Below are positions 49,980-58,735 of a stretch of DNA of 64,000 nt, one piece after another. Numbering within the stretch: the first letter of the stretch is position 1; every line of letters begins with the position of its first letter. Origin of the DNA: VXNJ01 sp009840625 (GTDB lineage: Bacteria > Chloroflexota > UBA11872 > VXNJ01); contig OZ242304.1 in assembly GCA_965207915.1 (NCBI GenBank), forward strand, positions 1,302,001-1,366,000. The letters run 5' to 3'. The notes under the pieces were generated by a model that saw only the letters and a list, made by a program, of their open reading frames with translations, was not told the DNA's origin and searched no databases. The position numbers and the translations under genes are program-made.

Positions 49980-52376
49980 TCATGGAATCCCGAACTGCTG
50001 CTGCTCGGGTCCCATCTCGCGCGCATGTTCTGAGATAGCCGGAAGCGCCGAAACCAGCGAGTTGTAGGCGAGCGCCTCGGCGCTGTCGCCGCGCTCATCG
50101 GCGGCCCGGTAAAGCAGGAACGCAAGATCGCGTGCGGCCCCGGCCAGCGGTCCCATGCGCGAATAGAGAGCGGCGGCGGCACGATGCGAGCGCTCCAGGG
50201 TCGCCAGCAGGTGCTGGGCAGCCTCCCAGGCGGTCGGCAGGGCGTCACGGTCCGGGTCCCAGTCCGGCTCTAGCTCGCCGCGCGCGGTTAATGCAAAGCG
50301 CCCGGCCGCGGCCTTTCCGATTCCGGCCGCGGCGATTCCTTCGAGCGACGTCCCGCGCGCGTTGGCCACCGAATCGGCGTCACCGGAAGGCCCTTCTCCG
50401 AAACCGTACAGGCGATACCAGGCGCAGGCAAAACGGGTCTGGGGGTCGAATTCTGCGTCCACCCCGCCGAAGTGCTCCTCCAGGTGCTGGTTGATCACCG
50501 AAAGGGCTTCGGACGCGCGCATGTTCTCTCCGTCGGCCCCCACGACGGCTTCGAATCCGGAGAAGATTTTCATTCCCGGCCCGATCGTCGCCTGCGGAAG
50601 GTCGACCGGGGAGACGTTCCCCTGCAGCAGCAGGTCAAGTGCGGCCGGCAATTCCTTGCGCAACCTGGCAACGAACTGGGAACGACTGACCGTTGCCGCG
50701 CTTGTCGGCCGCGGCCGACATACGAGGACGACCGAGGATGCCAAGGCGTTGGACCCCAAACCTCTTGACCGATTCGCTAGTTCGGTCCTGACCGGCCAGG
50801 TGGCGGTCACCCGCAGACCGGCATCTAACATCGCCTGTAGGAACGTCGACCAGCCGCTCTCGCGGCCGTCGCGGCCCTCGTTGGCCCGATAGGCGTAGAA
50901 GATCGAAATCGGGAAGTCGGGGCGGTGACCGGCGGCAAGCTTGCCTAGCAACTCGCGCATCCCGCTTTCGAAGTGATCGCGAGCCTTCTCGCGGCCGCCG
51001 TGCCGGTAGTGATTTGCGACCATCTCTTCGGACTTTGGAGTGGCCAGGGTTGATAGTTCGTCTGGCCAGACATCTGACAGGCCGCGTCGCAGCCAGACGT
51101 AAAAGAAATCCGATATGTCTGCGTACGGGATGTTGTCGTAATAGGGCGGATCGGTGCAGACGACCGCTCCGTTTTCCTCAAAATCCCACGCGCGGGCGTC
51201 GCGCTGGCTAGCCAGCGCGACGCCGGAAGCCGGCAGTTTCTCGATCACCTTTCTGATCCACTCAACGGCACCCAACCAGTTCCCGCTTGAGTTGGAGAAT
51301 GGGTTGACTTCGGCAATGTCCCACGTAATTGGAATCGCGTGTCGGGCGAAAAGGTGCGCGACCTTTTCGCCCGACACGTGCCAAGTGCAGAGACCGTTGC
51401 AGTAGTCGGCTAATCTGTCGACCGCCAGCGCCAGGTAAGTAACTACCGCATCGGCGTAGGCGACCGCCCCGGAGCCGCCGTCGCGGAGGCGGGATTCGTC
51501 GTCTGCAAACCCAGAGGCTATCGCATCCTGCTTGACTTTCGCCCAGACTTCGGGCACCAGATCGCTGAAGGCGATCATCGCAGCCAACTGGCGGGAAGTG
51601 AACAGGTCTGACCAAGTCTTGAAGCCGTATTTGGGAGGGAGCAGGTATTGGCCCCGCAGTGGAACATGCCCGGTGGGGCCCCCGATCACCGTAGGTTGGG
51701 AATTGACAACCGCAAGCTCTCGATCCTCAGCTTCCAGATACACCCGCCCGCGCCCCCTGCCGCCATCGGCCACGACCGCCACCAATTGCTCGGACGAATT
51801 ACCGGCGTTGAACTGCTCGACGATGTACTCGTTCGGCATCGCCGCGCCGGTTGCAATGCACGTTCCATTTCCGCGTTGTATCGTTGGCGCAAGTTCCGGC
51901 TGACCGCCCTTGTGGATCCTGTAGGAAATCTCCTGGCGGGCGCGGTCGATCACCGGCTCGAACCAGACTCGCGGCTTGTTTGGTCGGCGTTTCAATTCCC
52001 AGGTCTTGACAAGCGGCACTTGCCCGTCCCATGAGGGATCCGGCGAGGGAATGGTCCGCACCCAGAGCCAGGCGATCGGGGTCAGTTCCTTGCTGGCCGG
52101 GTCGCGCGCTTGGGGATACAGATGCCCGACCCGCTCCCACGCCCGCTCCCGCATCCACGCCCCGTAGACGGAAACGTCCTGGGCCAGGCCCGCGGCGTCG
52201 CCCCATCCGCCGATCCGTTTTTCGGTCTCGGAATTGACCGGTGCTAGCCCGGAAAACCTGGGCGGAATCTCCACCAGCGCCTTTTGGATCAACACCGCGA
52301 CCGGGTTCAGGTCGCCGGTGAGCGCCTTTAGCCCGAGGCGCTGGCCCTCAAGGGCGGTGGAACCCCCCCCCTCCAA
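49980..52376 (-). CDS. DUF1156 DNA methyltransferase, C-terminal part (frameshifted)
   Basis: The main body of an adenine-type DNA methyltransferase (PglX-like). It begins in the G-tract with GGGSTALEGQRLGLKA (end of the SAM-binding motif I) and DLNPVAVLIQKALVEIPPRF. The catalytic motif IV is VVCTDPPYYDNIPYADISDF. The length is 798 residues in this frame. The start given by a frame-finder (TTG in the tract) is not natural: the true N-terminus is the next entry, joined by losing one G. Target recognition sequences lie in the C-terminal half but cannot be read from here. Confidence 0.85.
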   Translation of the reverse strand: MEGGGSTALEGQRLGLKALTGDLNPVAVLIQKALVEIPPRFSGLAPVNSETEKRIGGWGDAAGLAQDVSVYGAWMRERAWERVGHLYPQARDPASKELTPIAWLWVRTIPSPDPSWDGQVPLVKTWELKRRPNKPRVWFEPVIDRARQEISYRIHKGGQPELAPTIQRGNGTCIATGAAMPNEYIVEQFNAGNSSEQLVAVVADGGRGRGRVYLEAEDRELAVVNSQPTVIGGPTGHVPLRGQYLLPPKYGFKTWSDLFTSRQLAAMIAFSDLVPEVWAKVKQDAIASGFADDESRLRDGGSGAVAYADAVVTYLALAVDRLADYCNGLCTWHVSGEKVAHLFARHAIPITWDIAEVNPFSNSSGNWLGAVEWIRKVIEKLPASGVALASQRDARAWDFEENGAVVCTDPPYYDNIPYADISDFFYVWLRRGLSDVWPDELSTLATPKSEEMVANHYRHGGREKARDHFESGMRELLGKLAAGHRPDFPISIFYAYRANEGRDGRESGWSTFLQAMLDAGLRVTATWPVRTELANRSRGLGSNALASSVVLVCRPRPTSAATVSRSQFVARLRKELPAALDLLLQGNVSPVDLPQATIGPGMKIFSGFEAVVGADGENMRASEALSVINQHLEEHFGGVDAEFDPQTRFACAWYRLYGFGEGPSGDADSVANARGTSLEGIAAAGIGKAAAGRFALTARGELEPDWDPDRDALPTAWEAAQHLLATLERSHRAAAALYSRMGPLAGAARDLAFLLYRAADERGDSAEALAYNSLVSALPAISEHAREMGPEQQQFGIP

Positions 52377-52731
52377 ACGGGTCGAGGATCGCCGGCGGGG
52401 ACCCCTGGCAGCAGCGCTCTATCTCGGCGCGCGCCCTTGCCAGAACCCTCTGGTCGTTCGAGTTCTCCCAGACCAGCAGTTCCTCCAGGATTCTGAACAG
52501 CCGCCGGCGTTCAGCCCGTTGCTGACGCTGCGTCAAAGAAACATCGCCTGATGGGTCATCCACCAGCGAGGCCCAGATGACCGCGCGCATCGCAGCCAAC
52601 GGCCGTCTAGCCCACCAAAGGTGCAGCGTGGAAGGGTGCCCGTGACGGATCGATTTCTCGCGCACGCATGCCCTATCGACCGCCTCAAGCGGCAACGCCA
52701 CCTCGATTAGCTTGGGCCGGTCATTGTTCAC
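52348..52731 (-). CDS. DUF1156 DNA methyltransferase, N-terminal part (frameshifted)
   Basis: The first 118 or so residues of the methyltransferase, the DUF1156 domain itself: LIEVALPLEAVDRACVREKS, then IRHGHPSTLHLWWARRPLAA and AVIWASLVDDPS. It runs to AILDPFGGGG and then goes out of frame at the G-tract (FHRP then stop), where homologues would read DPFxGGGSIPLE. ATG at 52731 overlaps the helicase stop (ATGA), so translation is coupled to the helicase. In the OFF state the product is a 127-residue truncated protein without catalytic motif. Confidence 0.85.
   Translation of the reverse strand: MNNDRPKLIEVALPLEAVDRACVREKSIRHGHPSTLHLWWARRPLAAMRAVIWASLVDDPSGDVSLTQRQQRAERRRLFRILEELLVWENSNDQRVLARARAEIERCCQGSPPAILDPFGGGGFHRP
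52363..52371. repeat. Homopolymer tract of nine G (C on the plus strand), possible phase-variable switch
   Basis: A run of nine identical bases, read as GGAGGGGGGGGGTTCC on the coding strand. With eight or eleven G the two parts of the DUF1156 methyltransferase are in one frame. The tract codes for the glycine stretch of SAM-binding motif I. Confidence 0.8.
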
Positions 52732-55700
52732 GCCGGATCTCCCGCCAATTGCTCCAGCTTTGCCACCTCGACCGAGATCTTGGGGTTGAGCGGCCCCAGT
52801 TCCACTTCCTCGAACGGGCTCACGAGATACCGTACCCGCGCTGCCTCCCCGTCCCGGCGCGGAACTTCGACCAGCGAGAGCCGCCAGGAATCAGGCGCTG
52901 ACTTTGAATGCAGGACTTGGGTGGCACTGATCGTTATTTGCTCCGTCTCGGGCAGGTGGCCCTTCACCTCAATGAAGTATTCCCTGCCGGTCCGGGGATC
53001 GCGCGAGAGGACGTCGAAGCCGGGATTGTTCTGGGTCTGCTCCTCGGGCTCGCGGCCTAGTGCGCGTTCGGCGTCGAGCGTTGCCTTGACCGCCAGGCGG
53101 TCGGTGCGCTTGCGCGATAACTGGGCCGCCTCGGGATCAGGGGCGTCGCGGCCTCCGGATTCGAGCAGAGCGGCCGGTAACACAATCGCGGCGGCAACTA
53201 TGTGTGGTGGCAGATTGCGCAGGGCCTTCTGCCGGTCCAACATTTCCAGGCGCGCATGAAGGCGCGCCTGCAGCGCGTCGGCCTGCGGCGAACGCGGGTC
53301 CGGGTAGAGGTTCTTCTCCGCGCCCCGTGCGCGGGCCCGCAGCTGCTGGTAGTGCTGGTCGATCTGGCGGATTTCAGAGGTCAGGCGCTCGCGCACCAAA
53401 CGCCGGGTCTTCTCCACCCGCTCCCTGACCAGCTCCTCGGCGGCAACAAAGTGCGGCTGGCAGAGGTTTTGTATCGCCCAGCCAAGGGCCTGATCGTCAA
53501 GGCGCGCCGACATCAGATCGTCCAGCTGCTCTCGGGCTTTTCCCTCCCGGGGAAGGTCATTCAGCGGCTCATAGTCAAGGTGCGGATCGGGGCCGGGGTC
53601 CGAAGGCTGCCCGTCCGGGTCCAGGGACACGTACTGGAACTGCTTGGAGACCACCTCCCCGTCCTGGCCCACGATCGCGTGCTCCAGGCAGAAGAGGACT
53701 CGGGCCCCGGGTGTGCTGTTAAGCGGGTCCAGGAGCACCGCGCCTTGCTCCAGCGATCGCCTGCATGTCGCGGCGGTCTGCCCCAGCAGCGCCCGCGTTA
53801 AGGGATGCGAGGGTGTTATCAACTCGGCATCCGCGCGGCCGGTGAGCCGCACGCGCTCCGGTTCGAAAGCGATTCGCTGGTAGCGCCGTTGCAGCGGCAT
53901 CGCGTTTTCGGCACGGGCGCGCAGGGCGGCCGGCAAGCGGGTTATCTCGTGGCGGCCCTTTTCGCGCGGCAGGCAGCGCGCCCCGAACCGCTCCAGCGCG
54001 GCCAGCACGAATGCGCGCACGTGGTAGGGCTGCAGGCGGTTGAGCCGCGCGCGGTCCATCAGCCGCCGGATCTTTTCAGAATCGGCCTGCTGCCCGAGCC
54101 CTGAAGCCAGCGCCCGCGACTCGATCGCCTCGCGCAGTTCGGTGTCGATTTCGACCGCCAGGCGCTCTTGCAGCCAGGCCAGGGTCTCGGCCTCATCCTG
54201 TCCGCTCAACGCCTGCTCGACCAATTCGCGCAACGAGCGGTTCAATTGCGCCTGGCCTAGAACGTCGTAGACCGAGTCGCCGAACACCTCGCGGATCGAT
54301 TCGATCTTTGCCAGCAGCCGCTCAAATACCTGTCCCTCGCGGGTGCCCTCGGCCAGCAGGTTCCACAGGTAGCAGCGCCTGGTCTGCCCGATACGGTGCA
54401 CCCGGCCGAAGCGCTGTTCAATCCGGTTCGGATTCCAGGGCAGGTCGTAGTTGACCACCATGTGCGCGGCCTGCAGGTTAACGCCCTCCCCGGCCGCGTC
54501 GGTGGCCAGCAGCACCCGTGCCCGCGGGTCGACCCGGAAGCGGTCCTGGATGTCGCGGCGCTGGTGGCGGTTCAGGCCGCCGTGGATAACGAGCACCGCC
54601 TCTGGGTCGCCGAATTCAGACTGCAGGCGCTGGTTCAGATACTCGATCGTGTCCCGGTACTCGGAGAAGACGATCAGCTTGTTGCCCGATCCGCGCGCGG
54701 CGACGTCGCGGGCCCTTAGCACCGCATCGCGCAGCTGGGACCACTTGGCGTCGTCTGAGCGCCGGCAGAGCGCCTCGGCCAGCGGCACCAGGGGACCGAG
54801 CTCGGCCAGCTCCACCTCAAGCTCTTCTACCGATCTGGCCGCGGTGGTGCCCTCGAGCAGCTCACGCTCCAGCGCCTCGCGCTCGTGATCGGCGTAATCG
54901 TCCTCGTCGAAACCGGCCAGACGACGACCCGGCTCCGGGATGGGCGGCGCCTCCCCGCGTTCAAGTTCCTTAAGGCGCGTTTGCAACTTTTCGTGACGGC
55001 GCCGCAGCGAGCGCCAGATCGCCTGCGGCGAAGAGGCCAGCCTGCGCTGTAAGGCGGTCAAGGCGAACCCGACCGCCAGGCCGCGGATCTCGTCACGCTC
55101 CATCCGCATGCGTTGGGCCTTTAAAAGTCCCTGGCGGACGTAGTCGGTAACCGCCCGGTAAAGGTCCATCTCGGCCGCCGAGAGCCGGTAGGAGAGGGTG
55201 GCGACCCGGCGGTCCGGGAAAAGCCGCCGGCCCTCGAAATCGGTGAGAGCGTCCTTGCCCACCCGCCGCATCAGCCCGTCAAGGTCCGGCAGCTCCTGGT
55301 CCGGCCGCAGGCGTCCGGCGAATCGGTCGCGGTCCAGGAGCGCCATCAGCGCGGCAAAATCCGCGTCCTTTCCGGAGTGAGGGGTGGCCGAGAGCAGCAA
55401 CAGGTGCCGGGACCTTGCCGCAAGCAGTTCCCCCAGCCGATAGGAAAGGGTCTTATCGATCTTGGAGGCGTAGACCCGGGCCGAGAGCTTGTGGGCCTCG
55501 TCGAACACCACCAGGTCCCACTCGGAAGCGCCGACCTTCTGCTGCAGGTCCTCGGCCCGGGCGATCTGGTGCAGGCGCGCGATCCAGAGCGGTTCGTCGG
55601 CGAACGGGTTGCCGCCGTAGGATCCCTCCACCCGCTCGCGGCTAAAGATCTGGAAATTGAGCGCGAACTTCTCGCGCAGCTCGTCCTGCCACTGCTCGAC

Positions 55701-56186
55701 CAGGCTGCCCGGCGCCACCACCAGGCAGCGGCGAACCGACCCGCGCAGCATCAGCTCCTTGATCAGCAGGCCGGCCATTACGGTTTTTCCGGCGCCGGGG
55801 TCGTCGGCCAGCAGGAACCGGATCGGGTTCTGACGCAGAAGGTTCAGGTAGACGGCATCGACCTGATGGGGGTAGGGGTCGATCCGGCTCTGAACGATCG
55901 CTGAAAAGGGGTCGATGTGGTGCGAGTTTGCGATCCGCAGGCCTTCCAGGCCAAGCCGGAAGTCCGATGGATCGGCGCCAAATCCCCGGCCCGCCGCGTG
56001 GTGGCGTTCAAAGCGGGCAACGTCTTTGGCTGAAATGAGCAACTGGTCGGCCGCCCCGCCGGTGGTAACGAAGTAAAGCGTAGCCGCCTGATCGCCGTGA
56101 CGGTCGAGCCCAACGACCCGCACCGGCCCGTCGGCGCGGACGCCTTCGAGCCGGTCGCCGGGGCGGATTTGCTGGAGCGATTCCAT
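52728..56186 (-). CDS. SNF2/DEAD-type helicase with C-terminal DUF3883 domain
   Basis: A 1152-residue helicase, first gene of the operon. The SNF2-like core has the Walker A LLADDPGAGKTVMAGLLI (about residue 127-140), DLVVFDEAHKLSA, LLLLSATPHSGKDADF and in the second lobe VIHGGLNRHQRRDIQ, ATDAAGEGVNLQAAHMVVNY and EQRFGRVHRIGQTRRCY. Near the C-terminus is a DUF3883-like nuclease-fold segment: NPGFDVLSRDPRTGREYFIE, then VKGHLPETEQITISATQV. Such helicases occur with DUF1156 methylases in BREX type 3-like or related loci. The stop overlaps the methyltransferase ATG. The gene is divergent from the dead solute-binding gene, with a 22-bp spacer. Confidence 0.9.
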   Translation of the reverse strand: MESLQQIRPGDRLEGVRADGPVRVVGLDRHGDQAATLYFVTTGGAADQLLISAKDVARFERHHAAGRGFGADPSDFRLGLEGLRIANSHHIDPFSAIVQSRIDPYPHQVDAVYLNLLRQNPIRFLLADDPGAGKTVMAGLLIKELMLRGSVRRCLVVAPGSLVEQWQDELREKFALNFQIFSRERVEGSYGGNPFADEPLWIARLHQIARAEDLQQKVGASEWDLVVFDEAHKLSARVYASKIDKTLSYRLGELLAARSRHLLLLSATPHSGKDADFAALMALLDRDRFAGRLRPDQELPDLDGLMRRVGKDALTDFEGRRLFPDRRVATLSYRLSAAEMDLYRAVTDYVRQGLLKAQRMRMERDEIRGLAVGFALTALQRRLASSPQAIWRSLRRRHEKLQTRLKELERGEAPPIPEPGRRLAGFDEDDYADHEREALERELLEGTTAARSVEELEVELAELGPLVPLAEALCRRSDDAKWSQLRDAVLRARDVAARGSGNKLIVFSEYRDTIEYLNQRLQSEFGDPEAVLVIHGGLNRHQRRDIQDRFRVDPRARVLLATDAAGEGVNLQAAHMVVNYDLPWNPNRIEQRFGRVHRIGQTRRCYLWNLLAEGTREGQVFERLLAKIESIREVFGDSVYDVLGQAQLNRSLRELVEQALSGQDEAETLAWLQERLAVEIDTELREAIESRALASGLGQQADSEKIRRLMDRARLNRLQPYHVRAFVLAALERFGARCLPREKGRHEITRLPAALRARAENAMPLQRRYQRIAFEPERVRLTGRADAELITPSHPLTRALLGQTAATCRRSLEQGAVLLDPLNSTPGARVLFCLEHAIVGQDGEVVSKQFQYVSLDPDGQPSDPGPDPHLDYEPLNDLPREGKAREQLDDLMSARLDDQALGWAIQNLCQPHFVAAEELVRERVEKTRRLVRERLTSEIRQIDQHYQQLRARARGAEKNLYPDPRSPQADALQARLHARLEMLDRQKALRNLPPHIVAAAIVLPAALLESGGRDAPDPEAAQLSRKRTDRLAVKATLDAERALGREPEEQTQNNPGFDVLSRDPRTGREYFIEVKGHLPETEQITISATQVLHSKSAPDSWRLSLVEVPRRDGEAARVRYLVSPFEEVELGPLNPKISVEVAKLEQLAGDPA

Positions 56187-56208
56187 AGCCGATCATTATG
56201 ACTATTGG

Positions 56209-57076
56209 ATGAGGACTGCGCGCGACCCACCCCGAATTAGCGGACCTGACTTGAACCCAGAAAGCAAACCGGTCCCAACCGCTCCTGACGTCTACATCGG
56301 GGGCCCCGGTGCCGCAGCCGACCCCAAGATTAGGGCAAGACCGTGCCGCCAACCGCGTCTTTTTGCCTACCTGGTGGGAATCCTTACCGTGCTGCTCTGA
56401 GGCTGCGAACCCGCCGGCACGGTTACCATCCCCCCGGTCGGCAACTACCACCCCTTCGACTTCGTAAACGAGCAGGGCAAAATGGACGGCCCAGAACGCG
56501 ATCTCGGCGACTAGCCGTGCTGGCGCGCCGGGATCGAATGCGAATGGATCGTCCACGAGTGGGAGGGTCTGTTCTCCAACCTTATGGACGGACAGTTGGA
56601 CGCGATCATCGCCGGAATGAGCATCACCGACGAGCGCGCCGAACTGATCGGCTTCACGCAGGCCTATTACCCGCCGCAGGGTTCGCGATACCTGGCCTAC
56701 AGTGACGCCGGCGAGGAGGCCCTGGGGGATTGGCATCATCGTCAACACCATCTAATCGGACTACCACGACCGCAGCGGCTTGGGATTACGCCCCGCTGGA
56801 GGGTGCTTCGATCCGGCCTTAAAGATCCTGGACGGGACTGTGGACGCGGTCCTAGTCGCTCACGGCGACGCGGTGAGCACGCTTCCAGGATTCTCCGGCC
56901 AGCTCTCCGCCTTCGCGGAGCCGGTGCTGCTGGATGAGGGCCTTTGGGATCGAGGACGCCGCGGCAGCGAGCTGCTCTCAGAATTTGACCGGAAACTGGA
57001 ATCGATCAAGGAGGTCGGCTGGCCCAACACGCTTTTCGTCAGGTCGGTCGGAGAGGGCGCGGCGACTTTTTCATAA
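56209..57076 (+). pseudogene. Decayed amino-acid-type solute-binding protein gene
   Basis: The remains of a family 3 solute-binding lipoprotein. The signal segment LFAYLVGILTVLL is followed by TGA (56398-56400) and then GCEPAGTVTIPPVGNYHPF, so the stop lies in the lipobox. A TAG follows at 56512-56514, and the frame continues as CEWIVHEWEGLFSNLMDGQL, DAIIAGMSITDERAELIGFT and QAYYPP. After about 56728 the frame shifts by one: GIIVNTI then a TAA at 56753-56755, then GTVDAVLVAHGDAV and KLESIKEVGWPNTLF. At least three stops and one frameshift in all three stop codons argue for a real pseudogene, not recoding. Confidence 0.8.
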
Positions 57077-57125
57077 AGTCCCTTACCGGGTACAGCCGAA
57101 GGGCGCAATTGGAAAGCTGACGATC

Positions 57126-57623
57126 GTGGAATTTCGGATTCAGCGCAAGATCTATCACATCGAGCGAATCGAGCTGCTCGAAGCCACGCGGGACGTTGAG
57201 CCCGACCCGATCGAGCGCCGCCACTTCTACGTGGTGATTCTGCACGGCCGCGTGTACCCGGTTCGCCAACCGATCGCCCTGGTGACCGGCCTACGCCGTT
57301 CGGACATCAGCACCGACGAGGCCTACCGGGTGGCAGAACGACTGGGTTTCGAGACTGCAATGCTGTCACGCCCGCGGCGCGATCCGCCCGAACCTTCGCC
57401 GCCGGACGACTTCCCGAGGAACCTACTGGTGATCCTGGACAGCCGCGATGGCTTCGAGGTCGCCAGCTGCCCCACCCTGGAAGGCTGCACGGCGATCGCC
57501 GAAACCCGCCGGGAGGCGTACAGGCGATTGCGAATGGACGTGTACCGCAGGCTGGAAGTCATGCACCGTAACGGCCAGGAGCTGCCGCGCTCGACCGAGT
57601 TTGAGATCCTGACCATTTACTGA
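57126..57623 (+). CDS. HicB-like domain protein with novel N-terminal domain
   Basis: A 165-residue protein starting at GTG 57126, nine bases after GGAAAG. The C-terminal 65 residues resemble HicB-type antitoxins: LLVILDSRDGFEVASCPTLE, GCTAIAETRREAYRRLRMDV, YRRLEVMH. The first 95 residues form a different domain (YHIERIELLEATRD, then HFYVVILHGRVYPVRQPIAL and VTGLRRSDISTDEAYRVAER) that I cannot name. No hicA-like toxin gene is adjacent; this may be an orphan HicB-like regulator. It lies next to the defence-like operon. A hairpin with a T-run follows at 57650. Confidence 0.6.
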   Translation: MEFRIQRKIYHIERIELLEATRDVEPDPIERRHFYVVILHGRVYPVRQPIALVTGLRRSDISTDEAYRVAERLGFETAMLSRPRRDPPEPSPPDDFPRNLLVILDSRDGFEVASCPTLEGCTAIAETRREAYRRLRMDVYRRLEVMHRNGQELPRSTEFEILTIY

Positions 57624-57649
57624 CCGGAAGGACTCGGGCCGGCCGGTGG

Positions 57650-57677
57650 ACTCCCCGGGTGCAGCGCCCGGAGTTTT
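57650..57677 (+). terminator. Rho-independent terminator candidate after the HicB-like gene
   Basis: ACTCC and GGG (57650-57659, with a two-base bulge) pair with CCCGGAGT at 57667-57674 around a TGCAGCG loop, followed directly by TTTT. It lies 26 bp after the stop of the plus-strand gene. Confidence 0.5.
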
Positions 57678-57782
57678 GTATCGGGCGATACAAATTCCTG
57701 CGTCAGGAGACCGGAGCCCGGCCCGGGAATTGCCCCGATTGCTTCACTCCTCGGCGATTGCGCGGTGAACAGGCGGCTCTGC

Positions 57783-58663
57783 TCAATCGACTACCAGCCG
57801 GTGACGGTAGGGGAGTGGCGGGACCCAATCGATACCGGCAATGTGGGCGAATGCGCTATCGATGACCGCACGGCTCCCGGCAATCACCTTCTGCCCCGAA
57901 TACGCGATCAGGCCGTTGTACGTAACCACATTGAACCTATCCAGGTTCTGGGTTTCAATCCCGGACTCGCCGGGTTCGTCAACCCGCGCCGGGCCGGTTG
58001 GAGCGACGCTGCCGGGCCTGTTTTTAACGGCCAAGAGGCCCACGATCGATCCCAGTGGTTTTCACCGATGAGTAAGTAGCCGAATTCCGGGGCGACCGGG
58101 AACCAGATCACGGGGCCGATGCCGGGTAGAACTTCGCTGGCGTCAGGCGCGGCGTAGATCGCCGCGTCCGAGGTCAGGAGTCTGCGGCCCTGGGCTGGAC
58201 CGAAAAAATCGGACGAATGTGATTTCGAAGCCGCCGAGTACTCCACCGGGCTCTTGAAAGTGTCCAGGTAGCGGTGCACGGTATGCCGTTTGAATTCGGC
58301 GCTGGCCTGCAGATGGCCCCTTCTCCGACCAGGCGCTCCAACTCGATTCCCAGCTGGTCGTCCAGATAGGAGGAACGGACGAAGTTGACGGCGAGCCAGT
58401 CGACGAGCGACGCCCATTTTGACGGCTCCGGTTCACGGCCCTGCCATGCATGGCCGACCATGCTGTCTGTCGGTTCAGGACGCTCGTAACGTACCGATCC
58501 ACGTCCGGGGAGCAGTCCATATCGAAGCTCCCGACCCTGGCGACCGGTTGCACCCGGGACGCCGTTCGCCTCGGCCGAGGCACCATTCGTGTGGCAGATC
58601 GCTGCGCGGCGGACGGAAGCATAAGTTGGCCATCACCTCGCGGTCGAGCGAGAGTTTACCCAC
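57783..58663 (-). pseudogene. Decayed DUF4238-like family member (copy 1)
   Basis: A fourth paralogue of the family, with the reading frame broken at least four times. Pieces seen in order on the minus strand are DLPHEWCLGRGERRPG, VGSFDMDCSPDVDRYVTSV with LNRQTA, WASLVDWLAVNFVRSSYLDD, HTVHRYLDTFKSPVEYSAAS with RRLLTSDAAIYAAPDAS and VIWFPVAPEFGYLLIGENHW, and finally FNVVTYNGLIAYSGQKVIAG with SRAVIDSAFAHIAG and LPYRHRLVVD. Each piece matches the intact copies at 58736 and 61796. It is probably non-functional unless the breaks are assembly errors. Confidence 0.8.
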
Positions 58664-58735
58664 GCAAAATCTCTGCGTCTGTCCATTCCTGCCCTGCCCG
58701 GGACCACGACCCGTTCGTCAGTCGGGCGGTGCCGC

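Noticed and set aside
56209..57076. Recoded gene with stop-codon readthrough
   Set aside because: All three stop codons occur plus a frameshift; readthrough or selenocysteine cannot explain that, so decay is simpler.
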